Below, one piece after another: positions 1 to 10,866 of a stretch of DNA of 51,757 nt. Source of the stretch: Xanthomonas euvesicatoria pv. euvesicatoria (GTDB lineage: Bacteria; Pseudomonadota; Gammaproteobacteria; Xanthomonadales; Xanthomonadaceae); assembly GCF_020880415.1 (NCBI RefSeq), contig NZ_JAJIUJ010000026.1, positions 1 to 51,757 of the forward strand, in the 5' to 3' direction. Numbering within the stretch: the stretch's first letter is position 1; the number at the start of each line of letters is the position of its first letter. A model generated the notes under the pieces. It saw only the letters and a list, made by a program, of their open reading frames with translations, did no database searches and had not been told where the DNA came from. A program made the position numbers and the translations under genes.

Positions 1-6
1 CACCTG

Positions 7-3000
7 TCAGCGTGTCTTTGCATCGTGGTAGGCGCTCAGGAACGCGCGTAACGAGGCCGGTTTCACCGGCTTGGTCAGCAGCCGGTAACCGCGTTCGCGC
101 GCAAGCTGCTTGAGTTCGTCGCGGCCGTCGGCCGTGAGCAGGGCGCCGGCGATCGGCGCCGGTGCGGCGGCTTGCACGGCATCGAGCGTGTCCAGGCCAT
201 CCATGCGGTCGTGCAGGTGGTAATCCACCAGCATCAGGTCCGGCTGTTCGCGCGCACGTTCCAGTGCCTGGTCCACGGTGCTGGCGGTGATCACCTCCAC
301 CTGCCAGCGACCGAGCAGCGCGCGCATGCCATCGAGAATTTCGCGGTCGTTATCCACGCACAGCACGCGCAGGCCGGCCAGCGAATCGCCACTGGGCGAT
401 GCACGTGCGGCCGTCACCGGCAACAGCGGTGCCACCGGAACCGGCGCCACACGCGGCAACAGGATCGAGAACATGCTGCCTCGGCCGACCTGGCTACGCG
501 CGCTCAGGTCGTGGTCGAGCAGGCGCGAGATGCGTTGGCAAATCGACAGACCCAAGCCCAGACCCTGCTCGCCCCAATCGAAGGGCTGCTGATAGCGGCG
601 GAATTCTTCGAAGATCTGCCGCATGTGGTGCTCGGGAATGCCAGGGCCGGTGTCCCACACCTGCAGCTCCACCTGCTGCCCACGCCCGCGCATGCCCAGC
701 ACGATGCGGCCCTGGCGCGTGTAGCGCAGCGCATTGGCCAGGAAGTTCTGCATCACCCGGCGCAGCAGGCGGCGGTCGCTGCGCACCCAGATCGGGCGCA
801 CATGCACCTGTAGCTGAAGACCACGGCTGGCCGCCACCGGCGCGTATTGCGCGGCCAGCTCGTGCATCAGCGCGCTGGCGTCGAAATCCTCGACCGTGGG
901 ACGCAATCCACCGGCATCCAGGCGCGAGACGTCGAGCAAGCCGTCGAGCAATTCTTCGGCCGCACGCAGCGAGGCATCCACGCGTTCGGCCAGATGCCGC
1001 TGCTCTTCGTTGTTCTGATGGCTCTCGCGCAAGGCCGAGGCGAACAGGCGCGCGGCGTTGAGCGGCTGCAACACGTCATGGCTGATGGCCGCCAGAAAGC
1101 GGGTCTTGGATTGTTGCGCCAGCTCGGCTTCGCGCGAACGATCGGCCACGCGTTGTTCCAGGTTTTCGTTGGCGTCCAGCAACGCGCGTTCGGCGCGCTT
1201 GTAGTCGGTGATGTCGTTGTAGCTGGTGACGTAGCCACCGCCCGGCAGCGCCTGGCCACGCATCTCGATCACCTTGCCGTCGCTGCGGGTGCGTTCGAAC
1301 ACATGCGGCGAGCCGGCGCGCATATGCCGGATACGCCGGTCGATCTGGTCTTCGATATCGCCCTCGCCCAGTTCGCCGCGCTCGGCGTTGTAGCGGATCA
1401 GATCGGCCACCGGCCGGCCCACATACAACATGCCATCGGGATAGCCGAACAACTGCTGATAACGCCGGTTCCAGGCGGTCAGGCGCATGTCCGGGTCGAC
1501 CACGCTGACCGCGGCGCTGATGTTTTCCAGCGTGGTGGACAAGATCTCGCGATTGAAGCGCAGCTCCTGGCCGGCTTCGTCCAGCACTGCCACCACTTCG
1601 CCCAGTTCCATGCCCGAACCGCGCAACAGGCTGGTCAGCACCAGGCGCGCGGAGGCGGCGCCGATGGAGGCCGCGAGCAGGCGTTCGGTGAACTGTACCC
1701 AGGCGCGGTCGGCCACCACGGTGGGCTGCAGCTCGCGTTCCAGCAGCACCGCCTGGTCGACGAAAGCGCGATGCGCGTGCCGCTCGCCCACCACGCGCTC
1801 GGCCAGCGCCTGCAGATCGGCCACGCGCACATGCCCCGGCCAGTGACCGGCCACCGCCGGGCGCTGCGCGTACGGATCCAGGAACGGCGCTGCACGCAAC
1901 CGTTCGTCCACGCCGGGACGCCAGCGCGCAGAGACCAGCATCATCGCGCCCACGTTGATCAGCAGCGACCAGAACGTGCCATGCGCCAACGGGTCCCAGC
2001 CGCGCATGCCGAACAACTGCTGCGGCTGCAGCCAGGCGATACCGAACGGCCCGTCCACCAGCCAGTCGGTCTGCAGCCAGCCGGCGCGCGTGGCCGCCGG
2101 CAGCAGCAGCGTGTAGATCCAGGTCATGAAGCCGAGCGCCATGCCGGTCTCCACGCCCTTGCGGCTGGCACCACGCCAATACAGCCCGCCGATCACACCG
2201 GGCGCAAACTGCGCCACCGCGGCAAATGCCATCAGCCCGTACGCAGCCAGCGTGGTGTCGTTGGCCACGCTGCGGTGATATCCATAGGCAATGAGCGCCA
2301 GCAGCAAGATGGCAACACGTCGGATCCATAACACGCGCGAGGCCACCGCCGCGCGCGCATCGGCGCTGCCGCGGCGACGCAGCAGCACCGGCATCACCAG
2401 GTCGTTGCTGACCATGGTGGCCAGCGCGATGCTGGCCACGATCACCATGCCGGTGGCCGCCGAAAACCCGCCTACATACGCCACCAGCGCCAGCACCGTG
2501 TTGCCCTGACTCAGTGGCAGGGCCAGCACCACCGCATCGTCGACCACCGCACTGCCCTTGCCGAACAATGCGATGCCTGCCGAAGCGATCGGCACCACCA
2601 TCGCCGAGATGATCACCAGATAGGCGCCGAAGAACCAACGCGCACGGCGGATATCGCCAACGTCGCTGCATTCGACCACCGCCACATGGAACTGGCGCGG
2701 CAGGCAGATCACGGCCAGAAAACTCAGCAGCGTCTGCGAAATGAAGCCCACCGACGGCGTGTGCTCGAACAGCGTGCGCGCCGAATCGGCGATATGCAGT
2801 TGGTGCTCGCTCAACCATAGCCACGCGAACAGCCCCACCGCCACGATGGCGACCAGCTTGATCACCGACTCCAGCGCGATCGCCAGCATCATGCCGCGGT
2901 GGTGTTCGGTGGCGTCGACCTGGCGGGTGCCGAACAAGGTGGCGAACAGGGCCATCAGCAATGCCACATACAACGCCGGGTCGGCGAAGATGCCGCGCCC

Positions 3001-3459
3001 GGCGCTGCTATGCCCGGTCAGCACTTCCAGGCTCATCGCCACCGCTTTGTATTGCAGCGCCAGGTACGGAACGATGCCGATCAGTGCGATCACCGCCACC
3101 AACGCGGCCAGGCGGCGCGAACGGCCGTAGCGCGAGGAGATGAAATCGGCGATGGACACGGTATTTTCGGCGCGCGCGATCAGCGCCAGGCGCTCGATGA
3201 TGCGCCAGCCGAACAGCAGCAACAGCAGCGGGCCCAGATAGATCGGCAGGTAGCCGATGCCATTGCGCACCGCCGAGCCGACCGCGCCGTAAAAGGTCCA
3301 CGACGAGCAATACACCGCCAGCGCCAGGCTGTAGACCGCCGGCCGCAGCCACGGCCGCTCCGGATATAGCGGGCGGCGGTCGCCCCACCACGCCACCCCG
3401 AACAGCAGGGCTGCGTAACCCAGGGACACCAGCAGCAGGATCCAGCTCGAGACCAACAT
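7..3459 (-). CDS. Sodium:solute symporter-like hybrid sensor histidine kinase/response regulator
   Basis: This is a 1150-residue inner-membrane sensor. The N-terminal ~500 residues are a multi-pass sodium/solute symporter (PutP-like) domain, rich in hydrophobic helices from MLVSSWILLLVSLGYAALLF onward. A PAS domain follows at about residues 640-750 (NISAAVSVVDPDMRLTAWNRR). The dimerisation box FLAAISHDVLQPLNAARL has its phospho-accepting His near residue 794. An HHK ATPase domain carries DTGPGIP and GLGLGLSIC at about 900-1000. A C-terminal receiver has LMLVDYHLHDRMDG, with the phospho-Asp near residue 1079. The domain order matches CbrA/CrbS-type kinases, which control carbon-source use, here with an added receiver. 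I start at the ATG at 3459, just before the first membrane helix, because the longer reading frame adds only Arg/Cys-rich sequence typical of non-coding GC-rich DNA. No partner regulator gene is in the window, and the real ligand is unknown. Confidence 0.9.
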   Translation of the reverse strand: MLVSSWILLLVSLGYAALLFGVAWWGDRRPLYPERPWLRPAVYSLALAVYCSSWTFYGAVGSAVRNGIGYLPIYLGPLLLLLFGWRIIERLALIARAENTVSIADFISSRYGRSRRLAALVAVIALIGIVPYLALQYKAVAMSLEVLTGHSSAGRGIFADPALYVALLMALFATLFGTRQVDATEHHRGMMLAIALESVIKLVAIVAVGLFAWLWLSEHQLHIADSARTLFEHTPSVGFISQTLLSFLAVICLPRQFHVAVVECSDVGDIRRARWFFGAYLVIISAMVVPIASAGIALFGKGSAVVDDAVVLALPLSQGNTVLALVAYVGGFSAATGMVIVASIALATMVSNDLVMPVLLRRRGSADARAAVASRVLWIRRVAILLLALIAYGYHRSVANDTTLAAYGLMAFAAVAQFAPGVIGGLYWRGASRKGVETGMALGFMTWIYTLLLPAATRAGWLQTDWLVDGPFGIAWLQPQQLFGMRGWDPLAHGTFWSLLINVGAMMLVSARWRPGVDERLRAAPFLDPYAQRPAVAGHWPGHVRVADLQALAERVVGERHAHRAFVDQAVLLERELQPTVVADRAWVQFTERLLAASIGAASARLVLTSLLRGSGMELGEVVAVLDEAGQELRFNREILSTTLENISAAVSVVDPDMRLTAWNRRYQQLFGYPDGMLYVGRPVADLIRYNAERGELGEGDIEDQIDRRIRHMRAGSPHVFERTRSDGKVIEMRGQALPGGGYVTSYNDITDYKRAERALLDANENLEQRVADRSREAELAQQSKTRFLAAISHDVLQPLNAARLFASALRESHQNNEEQRHLAERVDASLRAAEELLDGLLDVSRLDAGGLRPTVEDFDASALMHELAAQYAPVAASRGLQLQVHVRPIWVRSDRRLLRRVMQNFLANALRYTRQGRIVLGMRGRGQQVELQVWDTGPGIPEHHMRQIFEEFRRYQQPFDWGEQGLGLGLSICQRISRLLDHDLSARSQVGRGSMFSILLPRVAPVPVAPLLPVTAARASPSGDSLAGLRVLCVDNDREILDGMRALLGRWQVEVITASTVDQALERAREQPDLMLVDYHLHDRMDGLDTLDAVQAAAPAPIAGALLTADGRDELKQLARERGYRLLTKPVKPASLRAFLSAYHDAKTR

Positions 3460-4187
3460 GTCCTCCGACGTGGCGCAGCGCCAGCGGTGGAGTTTACGCA
3501 GTCGCGCACATCGGCGTTGCAGGCGCCGCATCCGGGCCGGGCGGCTCTGCGGTGTGGGTGCATCGGCATGCGCGTTGCGTCCTGCCGGGCTGCGCAAGAC
3601 CTTGGTGGCCTGCACTGCCCCCCGCCTTGCCGGGCATTGGCATCGCAGATTGCGCAAACCTGCCCGCGCGGACTGGGGGCATATCTGCGGTTGGTGTGCG
3701 GCCACCGGCGCGGCGCCCGTGGCCCATTCACACATGCCGGCACGGTTGAGCCACACAGCGACCATCGCCGCGCTCGGCGAAACCATGGCCGCGCAAGACG
3801 TGACCTGCGCAGGGCTGCGGAGCGTCTACCGAGCAGCCGGGCTTGCCGGCGGGCTTGATGTTAGCGCTAACACAACATACTGTCTGTCCACCTTGAATCG
3901 GACGATGTACCCAAAGCATTTCGTTGCTCGATGGCGTCTTGCATGACAGCAATGCCAGGCACAAGGTCATCGCTTGCGTCACTGCGCCAGTGCGATCGAC
4001 TGTTGCAGTGCAACGACGGCAGTCAACGCACCCAGTTGCGCGTTCATCACCACGCGATGGAACGCGACCCCTCGTGCAGGCGTGGCGCAGACCGGTGCGG
4101 TGCATCGGCCGCGCCCGCCGCTTGGCAGTGCCGTCGATCCGTGTGTCGCACCCATCCAGAAATCAGCACCGCATGTGTGGAGAGCCC
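3460..4187. other. Divergent intergenic region of 728 bases
   Basis: This gap lies between the divergently transcribed sensor kinase and the GH115 gene. The only strong signal I see is the perfect palindrome at 3859-3872. Open frames here run through on both strands, but they have shuffled Arg/Ala/Cys-rich translations and no recognisable family, so I do not call a gene. The stretch must contain both promoters. Confidence 0.6.
3859..3872. promoter_or_regulatory. xyl-box-like operator (XylR) upstream of GH115
   Basis: The sequence TGTTAGCGCTAACA is a perfect 14-base palindrome. It differs by one base from TGGTAGCGCTAACA, the XylR operator known from Xanthomonas xylose/xylan genes, which also occurs in this window at 51527-51540 before xylA. 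It lies 315 bases before the GH115 start. A LacI-family repressor released by xylose is the expected binder; that is an inference from the motif. Confidence 0.75.
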
Positions 4188-6830
4188 ATGTCCGTTCAAG
4201 CAAAAAGCCAGATCTCGTCTAGTGCGCCGTCGGGCGTGCGATCCCTGCTGCTCATCGTGGCCGGCCTTTTCGCCGCCGACGGTGTCTGGGCCTGTCGCAC
4301 GCCGGTGTCGGTGTGCGAACGCGACAGCGCCGGTGCGTTTGCGCTGATCCGCTCGGACGTACCCGCCACGGTCGTGGTCGATGACTCGGCCGATTCCGCC
4401 GTGCGATCGGTGGCCGACAATTTCGCAGCCGACCTGCAACGGGTTGCCTGCCGCACCAGTGGCGTGAGCACCGATCTGGCAGGCGTCCGCGGAACGGCCG
4501 TGATCGTGGGCACGCTCGGCCAGAGCCCGATCATCGATACGCTGATCGCCGCCGGGAAAATCGACAGGCGCGACTTGCTGCAACGCTGGGAGGCGTATAC
4601 GCAGATTGTCGTCGATCGCCCCACGCCGCAGATCGATCGGGCGCTCGTCATCGTCGGCGCCGATCGCCGTGGCGCGGTCTTCGGTACCTACGATGTCTCC
4701 GAGAAGATTGGCGTGTCGCCGTGGTACTGGTTTGCCGACGTCGCAACGGCGCATCGATCCAGCCTGTTCATCACCCGCGGCAGCGTGTCCGATGCGCCGA
4801 AGGTGCGCTACCGCGGATTCTTCATCAACGACGAAGACCCTGCCTTGAAGGGCTGGGCGACGAAGAAATTCGGTGGCGTCAATGCGAAGATGTACGCGCA
4901 TGTCTTCGAGCTGGGCCTGCGCATGAAGGCCAACTATCTGTGGCCGGCGATGTGGGGCAAGGCATTCAATGTCGATGATCCCAACAACATGGTGCTGGCC
5001 GATCAGATGGGCATCGTCATGGGCACCTCCCATCATGAGCCGATGATGCGCGCGCAGAAGGAGTGGCACCTCAAGAGCATCCCCAACAGCGGCGGCGCCT
5101 GGGACTACACCCGCAATGCCGCCAACCTGCGCGCCTTCTGGAAGGGCGGCATTGCGCGAATGATGTCCAAGGGCGGCGGCCAACGCTACGACAGCCTGGT
5201 GACCGTCGGCATGCGCGGCGATGGCGACGAACCGATGGCCGAGAGCACGGCCAGCCATTTGCTGGAACAGGTTGTGGCTGACCAGCGCGCCATCATTGCC
5301 GATGTGACGAAGGCGCCGGCCGCGCAAACGCCGCAGGTGTGGGCGCTCTACAAGGAAGTGCAGGACTACTACGACCACGGAATGCAGGTGCCCGACGATG
5401 TCACGCTGCTGTTTTCTGACGACAACTGGGGCCAGATCCGCCGCCTCCCGGTCACCGACCTGCAGCGCGCCGGTGGGTACGGCGTGTACTACCACTTCGA
5501 TTATGTGGGGGTGCCGCGCAACTACAAATGGATCAATACCAATCAGGTCGAAAAGATCTGGCAGCAGATGGATCTGGCCTATCGGCGCGGCGCACGGCAA
5601 CTGTGGGTGGTCAACGTCGGCGATATCAAGCCGATGGAATATCCACTGAGCTTTTTCCTGAAGATGGCCTGGAATCCGGAAGCGATGACGCCCGGCGCAC
5701 TTGCGGCGTATCCGCAGCAATGGGCACAGGAATCGTTCGACGCCGCGCATGCCGCACGCATCGGAGAGCTGATTACCCGCTACAGCATGCTGGTTGCGCG
5801 GCGAAAGCCGGAATTGATCGATCAGGACAGCTTCGCCCTGGGCGAAGGTGCGCCGGCCAAGCTGGATGGCGGCGAGTTCGGCGCAATCGTTGCGCAGTGG
5901 CAGGCGCTCGAGCAGCGCATGCTCGGCGTCAAGGCGAGCCTGCCTGCCGACCAGCAAGATGCCTATTACCAGTTGATCGAATACCCGATCGCGGCGGTTT
6001 CCAATCTGTACCAGCTCTATTACGCGGCCGCATGGAACAAGCGCCTGGCCGCTCGCAACGATGCACGTGCCAATTACTTCGCCGACATGGTCGAAACCAC
6101 CTTCGAGCGCGACAAGGCCCTGACACAGCGCTACCACGCGCTCAACGGCGGCAAATGGGACGGCATGATGAATCAGGTCCACATGAGCTATGTGATCTGG
6201 AACGACCCGACCCAACAGTCCATGCCCTCGATCAGCCGCGTTGGCGGCGATACGCCGCCCGACCGGATCGCGCGCTCGATCGCATTCGCCCCGCCTGCCC
6301 CGCAAACGCCAGGGGTGCTCGCGCTCGAAGCGCCTATGTTCTCGCGGGTCATCGCCAACAAGGGGCTGCAATGGACGGCGATCCCCGCGCTGGGACGTAC
6401 GCAAGGCGCCCTGGTCGCGCTGCCGCAGGGTCAGCCTGCCACCACGGCCGAAGACCGTGTCGCAGTGGAGTACGACGTGGTGGTCACCACGCCGGGCCCT
6501 GCGACGCTCGGCCTGTATCTTGCGCCCACACTGGATACGTCCAACCGCGGGCCGCTTCGCCTCGGCGTCTCCATCGACGACGGTCCGGTGACCACCGTCA
6601 ATTGGGAGCTGCACCCGACCGGCGGGGCACAGAACACACCCGCCGAAAAAGCCTGGGCAACCGCGGTGCGGGACAATGCGGTGTTCGTCTCGGCGCAGAT
6701 GGGCGCGTTGGCGAAGGGTCGGCACACGATCAAGGTCTTCAGAATCGACGACAACATCGTCCTGGAGAAGCTCGTGCTGAGCACCGTGCCGGTGCCTGCC
6801 TCCTATCTGGGGCCAGCGCCGACACGCTGA
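4188..6830 (+). CDS. GH115 family xylan alpha-1,2-glucuronidase
   Basis: The predicted 880-residue enzyme removes (4-O-methyl)glucuronic acid side chains from glucuronoxylan. An N-terminal signal sequence (hydrophobic run LLLIVAGLFAADGVWA, about residues 20-35) indicates export, probably to the periplasm. The body carries GH115 landmarks: YRGFFINDEDPALKGWA, FGGVNAKMYAHVFELGLRMKANYLWPAMW, MGTSHHEPMMRA and VGMRGDGDEPM. A C-terminal beta domain (about residues 700-880, ending near VLSTVPVPASYLGPAP) fits the usual GH115 C-terminal module. I chose the ATG at 4188 because GGAGAG sits just before it and the signal peptide follows directly; the open frame extends further upstream without coding character. 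The xyl-box palindrome upstream suggests xylose induction. No neighbouring gene is co-directional, so it is probably monocistronic. Confidence 0.92.
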   Translation: MSVQAKSQISSSAPSGVRSLLLIVAGLFAADGVWACRTPVSVCERDSAGAFALIRSDVPATVVVDDSADSAVRSVADNFAADLQRVACRTSGVSTDLAGVRGTAVIVGTLGQSPIIDTLIAAGKIDRRDLLQRWEAYTQIVVDRPTPQIDRALVIVGADRRGAVFGTYDVSEKIGVSPWYWFADVATAHRSSLFITRGSVSDAPKVRYRGFFINDEDPALKGWATKKFGGVNAKMYAHVFELGLRMKANYLWPAMWGKAFNVDDPNNMVLADQMGIVMGTSHHEPMMRAQKEWHLKSIPNSGGAWDYTRNAANLRAFWKGGIARMMSKGGGQRYDSLVTVGMRGDGDEPMAESTASHLLEQVVADQRAIIADVTKAPAAQTPQVWALYKEVQDYYDHGMQVPDDVTLLFSDDNWGQIRRLPVTDLQRAGGYGVYYHFDYVGVPRNYKWINTNQVEKIWQQMDLAYRRGARQLWVVNVGDIKPMEYPLSFFLKMAWNPEAMTPGALAAYPQQWAQESFDAAHAARIGELITRYSMLVARRKPELIDQDSFALGEGAPAKLDGGEFGAIVAQWQALEQRMLGVKASLPADQQDAYYQLIEYPIAAVSNLYQLYYAAAWNKRLAARNDARANYFADMVETTFERDKALTQRYHALNGGKWDGMMNQVHMSYVIWNDPTQQSMPSISRVGGDTPPDRIARSIAFAPPAPQTPGVLALEAPMFSRVIANKGLQWTAIPALGRTQGALVALPQGQPATTAEDRVAVEYDVVVTTPGPATLGLYLAPTLDTSNRGPLRLGVSIDDGPVTTVNWELHPTGGAQNTPAEKAWATAVRDNAVFVSAQMGALAKGRHTIKVFRIDDNIVLEKLVLSTVPVPASYLGPAPTR

Positions 6831-6839
6831 CGCAAGCCA

Positions 6840-6868
6840 GCTGGAGAGCGTCGCAAGCGCGCTCCAGC
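6840..6868. terminator. Stem-loop between convergent GH115 and GH94 genes
   Basis: GCTGGAGAGCG (6840-6850) can pair with CGCGCTCCAGC (6858-6868), with one internal mismatch and a 7-base loop. It sits 10 bases after the GH115 stop and before the stop of the convergent GH94 gene. There is no long T run, so it may be a bidirectional or Rho-assisted terminator. Confidence 0.45.
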
Positions 6869-6924
6869 CGCTTTCAGCCGTCTATTGCCGCCGCCAACAC
6901 CGAGGCGGCGACCGGCCCGCGGAC

Positions 6925-9324
6925 TCATCCGGGCAACCGGACCTCGACCCGATACACCTGCCCGCGCGCGATGTTGCCGATGCGCTGCTCCGGACAGAGC
7001 GCGCCATCGACCAGTACCTCCATCGCGGTGCGACCCGGCTCGCGCGTCAGCGTGACGTCGAAGTCCGCACCACGGAACTGGCGCCTCGCACGCGCGTGCG
7101 GCCAATGCGACGGCAGCTGCGGACGGATCGCCAGCGTATCGCCCTGCCCGACCAGTCCGAACAGGCCATCCAGCACGCAGCGATACACCCACGCCACCGT
7201 GCCGGTGTTGAACAGCTGGCTCGAGCGCCCGGCCGTGCGCGGGTATTGATGCCACGCGCCACGGTAGTAGTTGGGCAGCGACACCGGCAGGTGGCCGCGT
7301 TGCAGCACATCCTCGCGGGTCGGCCCCGGCAGCAATGCGCGCAGGATTTCCCAGGCGCGGTCGGCCTCGCCAATCTGGTACAGGCTGTACAGATAGAATG
7401 CCGCCGCGTGGTTGTACACCGCGCCGTTTTCCGCCGCGCCCGGCCACTTCTGGGTCAGCCGTCCTACGTCATCGCGCATGTGCGTGTACGCCGGCGCCAG
7501 CATCACCGGGCCATACGGTGTGTGCAGCTGCTCGCGCACCGCCTCCAGCAGCGCCGCACGTTGCTGTGCATCGGCAGTGCCGGCCAGCAGCGCGAAACTC
7601 TGCGGATTGAGATAGATGCGCCCCTCCACATCGTCGGCGATGCCGAAGCGCACCCCGTCGTCGGTGATGCCGCGCGCGTACCAGTTGCCGTCCCACAGCT
7701 CACGGTTGGCGTCGGCGTTGATGACGGCAACCGCCTCGCCGAATGCCTGCGCCTGCGCGCTGCGCCCTTGCGCGGTGCAGATCTCCGACCACAGGCGCAC
7801 TGCATACGCGGTGGCCACGGTGAGCCAGCCGGACACGCCCTTGCCGCGCCAGCCGACCATGTTCATCGGGTCGCACCAGTCGCCCTGCGCGATGAAGCTC
7901 AACCCACGTGCATCGCGCGCATCCAGTAGCCACTGCATGGCCGCATCCAGGCGCTCGGCCACGCTCAGGCGCTGCCCGTCATGGGTTTCCACGAGCGTGT
8001 CCAGGATGCTGGTATCGCCGGTTTCGGCCAGATAGGCGCTCAAAAAGATCGGCAACCACACGCAATGATCGGTATGCGGCACCTGGTTGATGTATTTGAG
8101 CTCGGCGCCTTCCACCAACAAGATGCCGTCCGGCATTGCGCCGCTGGGCTCCTGCTGCGACAGGGCGTGCAACAGCGCCGCGCGTGCGGTGGCGGGCTGC
8201 AGGTAGGCCATGCCCATATGGTCCTGCAGATAATTGCGCGTCTGCGGATCGGTGGTCAGGCGATTGACGTCGCCGTGATAGAACACCTGGCGCGGCAACC
8301 AATGGTTGACCAGATTGTCCAGCGCCGCATCGGGTGTTGCGATCTGCACGCAGCCACGACCGGCCTGCAGATACTCCGCATATTCACGCGCCGCCTGGGC
8401 GAAACCGGCTTCGGAGAGATAGCGCGCACGCAGCGCAGCGATTTCGGCATCATCCTTGGCCGGCCCGAATGCGAAGCGATACACGCTGGCCGCATCGGCG
8501 TCCAGTGTCAGCCGGTATTGCAACGCGGCGGCAGGCGTTTCGTAGTGCGCATCGTGGTTGCCCAGCTGCTCGGCCTGCACGGCCGAAGGCGCGTGCAACC
8601 CGCCCTCGCCTTCGAATGCCATCTGCTGCGCGTCCCAGGCCACCGGCGTCTGCTCGTGCAGCAGGAAGGTGCAGTCCTTGAAATCGCGCTGGCGGAAGTA
8701 ATCGTCCACCTTTTGATACGGCGCCACGCTACGGCAGACGATTGCGCCCAAGGCCGGCTCGTAACCGCCGGACTGATGCATCCACGACATGTAGCCGACC
8801 GGGAAATAGGCATACAGGCTCAGCCTGCGTGCGCGCCCGGACAGGTTGTGCACACGACATTCCCACAGCTCCACCGCATCGTCGGTGGGTAGAGACACGC
8901 ACAACTCCACCACGATGTCGTCGTGGCGCACCCGCCAGCGCACATCGTGCTTGCCTGCAGAGAATTCAAACGCTTGCGGCTGCGCGCGCACCGGTTCATG
9001 CGGCACCGAGTACAACGCGCCGGTGTCTTCGTCCTTGAGATAGAAAAAGCGACCGGGATGATGCGCGTAGTACGGCTGCTCGGGCATCATGAAATTGCGC
9101 GCTTCCAGCATCGGCGCATGCGCGTATTTCGATGGCTCCGGCTGCATGAACTGGCCGGTGGCATAACCGCGGCAGGTCAGCTGCACCATCATGCGGCGGT
9201 TCCACAGGAAGCCGCCGGCATTGGGCATTGCAGTAGGGCTGTAGAGCGCATAGCGCGCACCATCGGCGCTGGGCGCCATCAGGCTGGACAGCGCATCGGA
9301 CGTGGCGGGGGGCGTTGCAGACAC
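6925..9324 (-). CDS. GH94 phosphorylase, probably cellobionic acid phosphorylase
   Basis: The 799-residue cytoplasmic enzyme belongs to the cellobiose/cellobionic-acid phosphorylase group. It should split a beta-glucosyl disaccharide with phosphate to release glucose 1-phosphate. Visible landmarks are [20 protein letters not shown] near the N-terminus, [53 protein letters not shown] and [20 protein letters not shown]. The second Asp of GDWCDP, near residue 485, is the likely catalytic acid by analogy with GDWND in cellobiose phosphorylases. The substitution of this loop and the neighbouring gluconokinase favour cellobionate (glucosyl-gluconate) over cellobiose. I start at the GTG at 9324, two bases after the upstream symporter stop; the extra upstream frame overlaps that gene. 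It is co-transcribed with the symporter. The substrate is inferred, not proven. Confidence 0.85.
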   Translation of the reverse strand: MSATPPATSDALSSLMAPSADGARYALYSPTAMPNAGGFLWNRRMMVQLTCRGYATGQFMQPEPSKYAHAPMLEARNFMMPEQPYYAHHPGRFFYLKDEDTGALYSVPHEPVRAQPQAFEFSAGKHDVRWRVRHDDIVVELCVSLPTDDAVELWECRVHNLSGRARRLSLYAYFPVGYMSWMHQSGGYEPALGAIVCRSVAPYQKVDDYFRQRDFKDCTFLLHEQTPVAWDAQQMAFEGEGGLHAPSAVQAEQLGNHDAHYETPAAALQYRLTLDADAASVYRFAFGPAKDDAEIAALRARYLSEAGFAQAAREYAEYLQAGRGCVQIATPDAALDNLVNHWLPRQVFYHGDVNRLTTDPQTRNYLQDHMGMAYLQPATARAALLHALSQQEPSGAMPDGILLVEGAELKYINQVPHTDHCVWLPIFLSAYLAETGDTSILDTLVETHDGQRLSVAERLDAAMQWLLDARDARGLSFIAQGDWCDPMNMVGWRGKGVSGWLTVATAYAVRLWSEICTAQGRSAQAQAFGEAVAVINADANRELWDGNWYARGITDDGVRFGIADDVEGRIYLNPQSFALLAGTADAQQRAALLEAVREQLHTPYGPVMLAPAYTHMRDDVGRLTQKWPGAAENGAVYNHAAAFYLYSLYQIGEADRAWEILRALLPGPTREDVLQRGHLPVSLPNYYRGAWHQYPRTAGRSSQLFNTGTVAWVYRCVLDGLFGLVGQGDTLAIRPQLPSHWPHARARRQFRGADFDVTLTREPGRTAMEVLVDGALCPEQRIGNIARGQVYRVEVRLPG

Positions 9325-9326
9325 GG

Positions 9327-10715
9327 TCAGGGGTGCTCCGGTTCGTCGCGCTTGCGCGCGGCCAGTTCGAGCTGGATGCGGTTCAACAGCCCGTCGTCCA
9401 GCGGATAAAAGCGCATGGTCCAGGCCGCCAGCAGCGCAACCGCGCCTGGAATCACTGTCAGCAACAGCACGATGCCGGTCAACGACCCGGTGGACTGCGC
9501 GGTATTGGCGACATAGCCCATTGCAGCCAGCACCCAGGCAATGCCGGCCGAGGCCAACGCCCCGCCGAGCTTTTGCGAAAACGTCGCCGCGGCGAACGTC
9601 ATCGCCGTGGCACGGCGGCCGGTGCGCCATTCGGTGTAGTCGGCGCTATCGGCATACATCGAAAACGCCAACGGCGATTTCGGCCCCAGCGCCAGGCCGA
9701 TCAGCATGTTCAAGACAAACACCGCCCACACCGCATCGGCCGGCACGAAAAACATCGCACAACTCAGCAGGCCAACAAGCACCATCAGCCAGAACATCAG
9801 CTGGCGCTTGTCCCAGCGCCGCGTCAGCAGCGGCGTGATGGCCGCACCCACGCCCAGGGCCACCGAGTAGCTGCCCAGAAACAGGCCGACCAGATCCGGA
9901 CGTTGTACGTAGTACTTGAGGTAGTACACGCCCGCACCGCCGCGCATGGTGATCGTGATCATGATGATCAACGACAGCACGAACAGTACGCACCACGGTT
10001 TGTTCTGCAGCAGGTCGGCGATGTCACGACGAATCGGCGTGCGTTGTTGCGGCGGCGGCTGCACGCGTTCGCGCGTGGTCAGCGCCACGGTGACGAACAA
10101 CGCCAGCGCCACTGCGCCATACAGCAGCATCGTGCGTTGCCATCCTAGCGCATCGTTGCCTGCGCCGAACCAGCGCACCAGGTCCATCGTGAAGTAATTG
10201 ACCAACGTGGTCCCTGCAAATGCACCGATGAAACGCAGGCTGATCAGACCGGTACGCTGCTGGCTGTCGGCGGTGATCACGCCGGATAGTGCCGAGTACG
10301 GAATGCTCACCACCGTGTAGGCCAGCATCATCACCAGGAAGGTGATCGTGGCCCACCACATACGCCCATGCTGGTCCAGATCCGGCGTGGTGTAGGCAAG
10401 CACGCCGGCAGCAGCCATCGGCAACGCACCCCACAACAGGTACGGGCGGAACTTGCCCAGCCGGCTGCGCGTGCGGTCGGCCAATGCGCCCATCGCCGGG
10501 TCGGCGATCGCATCGGCGATCTTGGTCAACAGGATCATGGTGCCGACTGCAGCCGCCGGCAGGTGCATGGTGTCGGTGTAGAAGATCAGCAAGAACGCCG
10601 AGATGTTGGCCCAGTACAGATTCAGACCCAGATCGCCGGCACCATAGCCCAGCTTTTCGCGCCAGCGCAGGCGCGCCGATGCAGGAGACGTTGCGGGCGA
10701 TGACGTCATCGACAC
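9327..10715 (-). CDS. GPH-family sugar:cation symporter (MFS fold)
   Basis: This is a 462-residue inner-membrane carrier with about 12 hydrophobic segments. The signature [31 protein letters not shown] (about residues 65-95) is the hallmark of the glycoside-pentoside-hexuronide (MelB-like) family. It is the first gene of a tight two-gene unit with the GH94 phosphorylase (2-base gap), so its substrate is probably the disaccharide used by that enzyme, such as cellobionate or cellobiose. Two Met codons lie at the start (MSM); either could be used. A divergent gluconokinase gene begins about 150 bases away. The cation (H+ or Na+) cannot be read from the sequence. Confidence 0.88.
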   Translation of the reverse strand: MSMTSSPATSPASARLRWREKLGYGAGDLGLNLYWANISAFLLIFYTDTMHLPAAAVGTMILLTKIADAIADPAMGALADRTRSRLGKFRPYLLWGALPMAAAGVLAYTTPDLDQHGRMWWATITFLVMMLAYTVVSIPYSALSGVITADSQQRTGLISLRFIGAFAGTTLVNYFTMDLVRWFGAGNDALGWQRTMLLYGAVALALFVTVALTTRERVQPPPQQRTPIRRDIADLLQNKPWCVLFVLSLIIMITITMRGGAGVYYLKYYVQRPDLVGLFLGSYSVALGVGAAITPLLTRRWDKRQLMFWLMVLVGLLSCAMFFVPADAVWAVFVLNMLIGLALGPKSPLAFSMYADSADYTEWRTGRRATAMTFAAATFSQKLGGALASAGIAWVLAAMGYVANTAQSTGSLTGIVLLLTVIPGAVALLAAWTMRFYPLDDGLLNRIQLELAARKRDEPEHP

Positions 10716-10866
10716 ACCTTCAAATGCGTTGTACCCGGCCGAGCACGCCGTTACGCTGGGTGCCCGCGCACCTGGCGAGGAGCGCCGACGCTACACCACG
10801 CATCGGCTGCCGCCAACGTGAAATCCATTCGAATGCCGAATCGATCCAGAGATATAACCTGACGTG
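10716..10866. promoter_or_regulatory. Divergent promoter region of symporter and gluconokinase
   Basis: This 151-base spacer must drive both the symporter-GH94 unit and the gluconokinase. It contains the perfect palindrome CATTCGAATG at 10826-10835, extended by a partial repeat (GCCGAATCG) just downstream. This is a candidate operator, but I cannot assign a regulator. Confidence 0.35.

Noticed and set aside
4047..6725. 892-codon minus-strand frame opposite GH115
   Set aside because: No recognisable domain, His/Arg-rich; GH115 on the other strand is certain.
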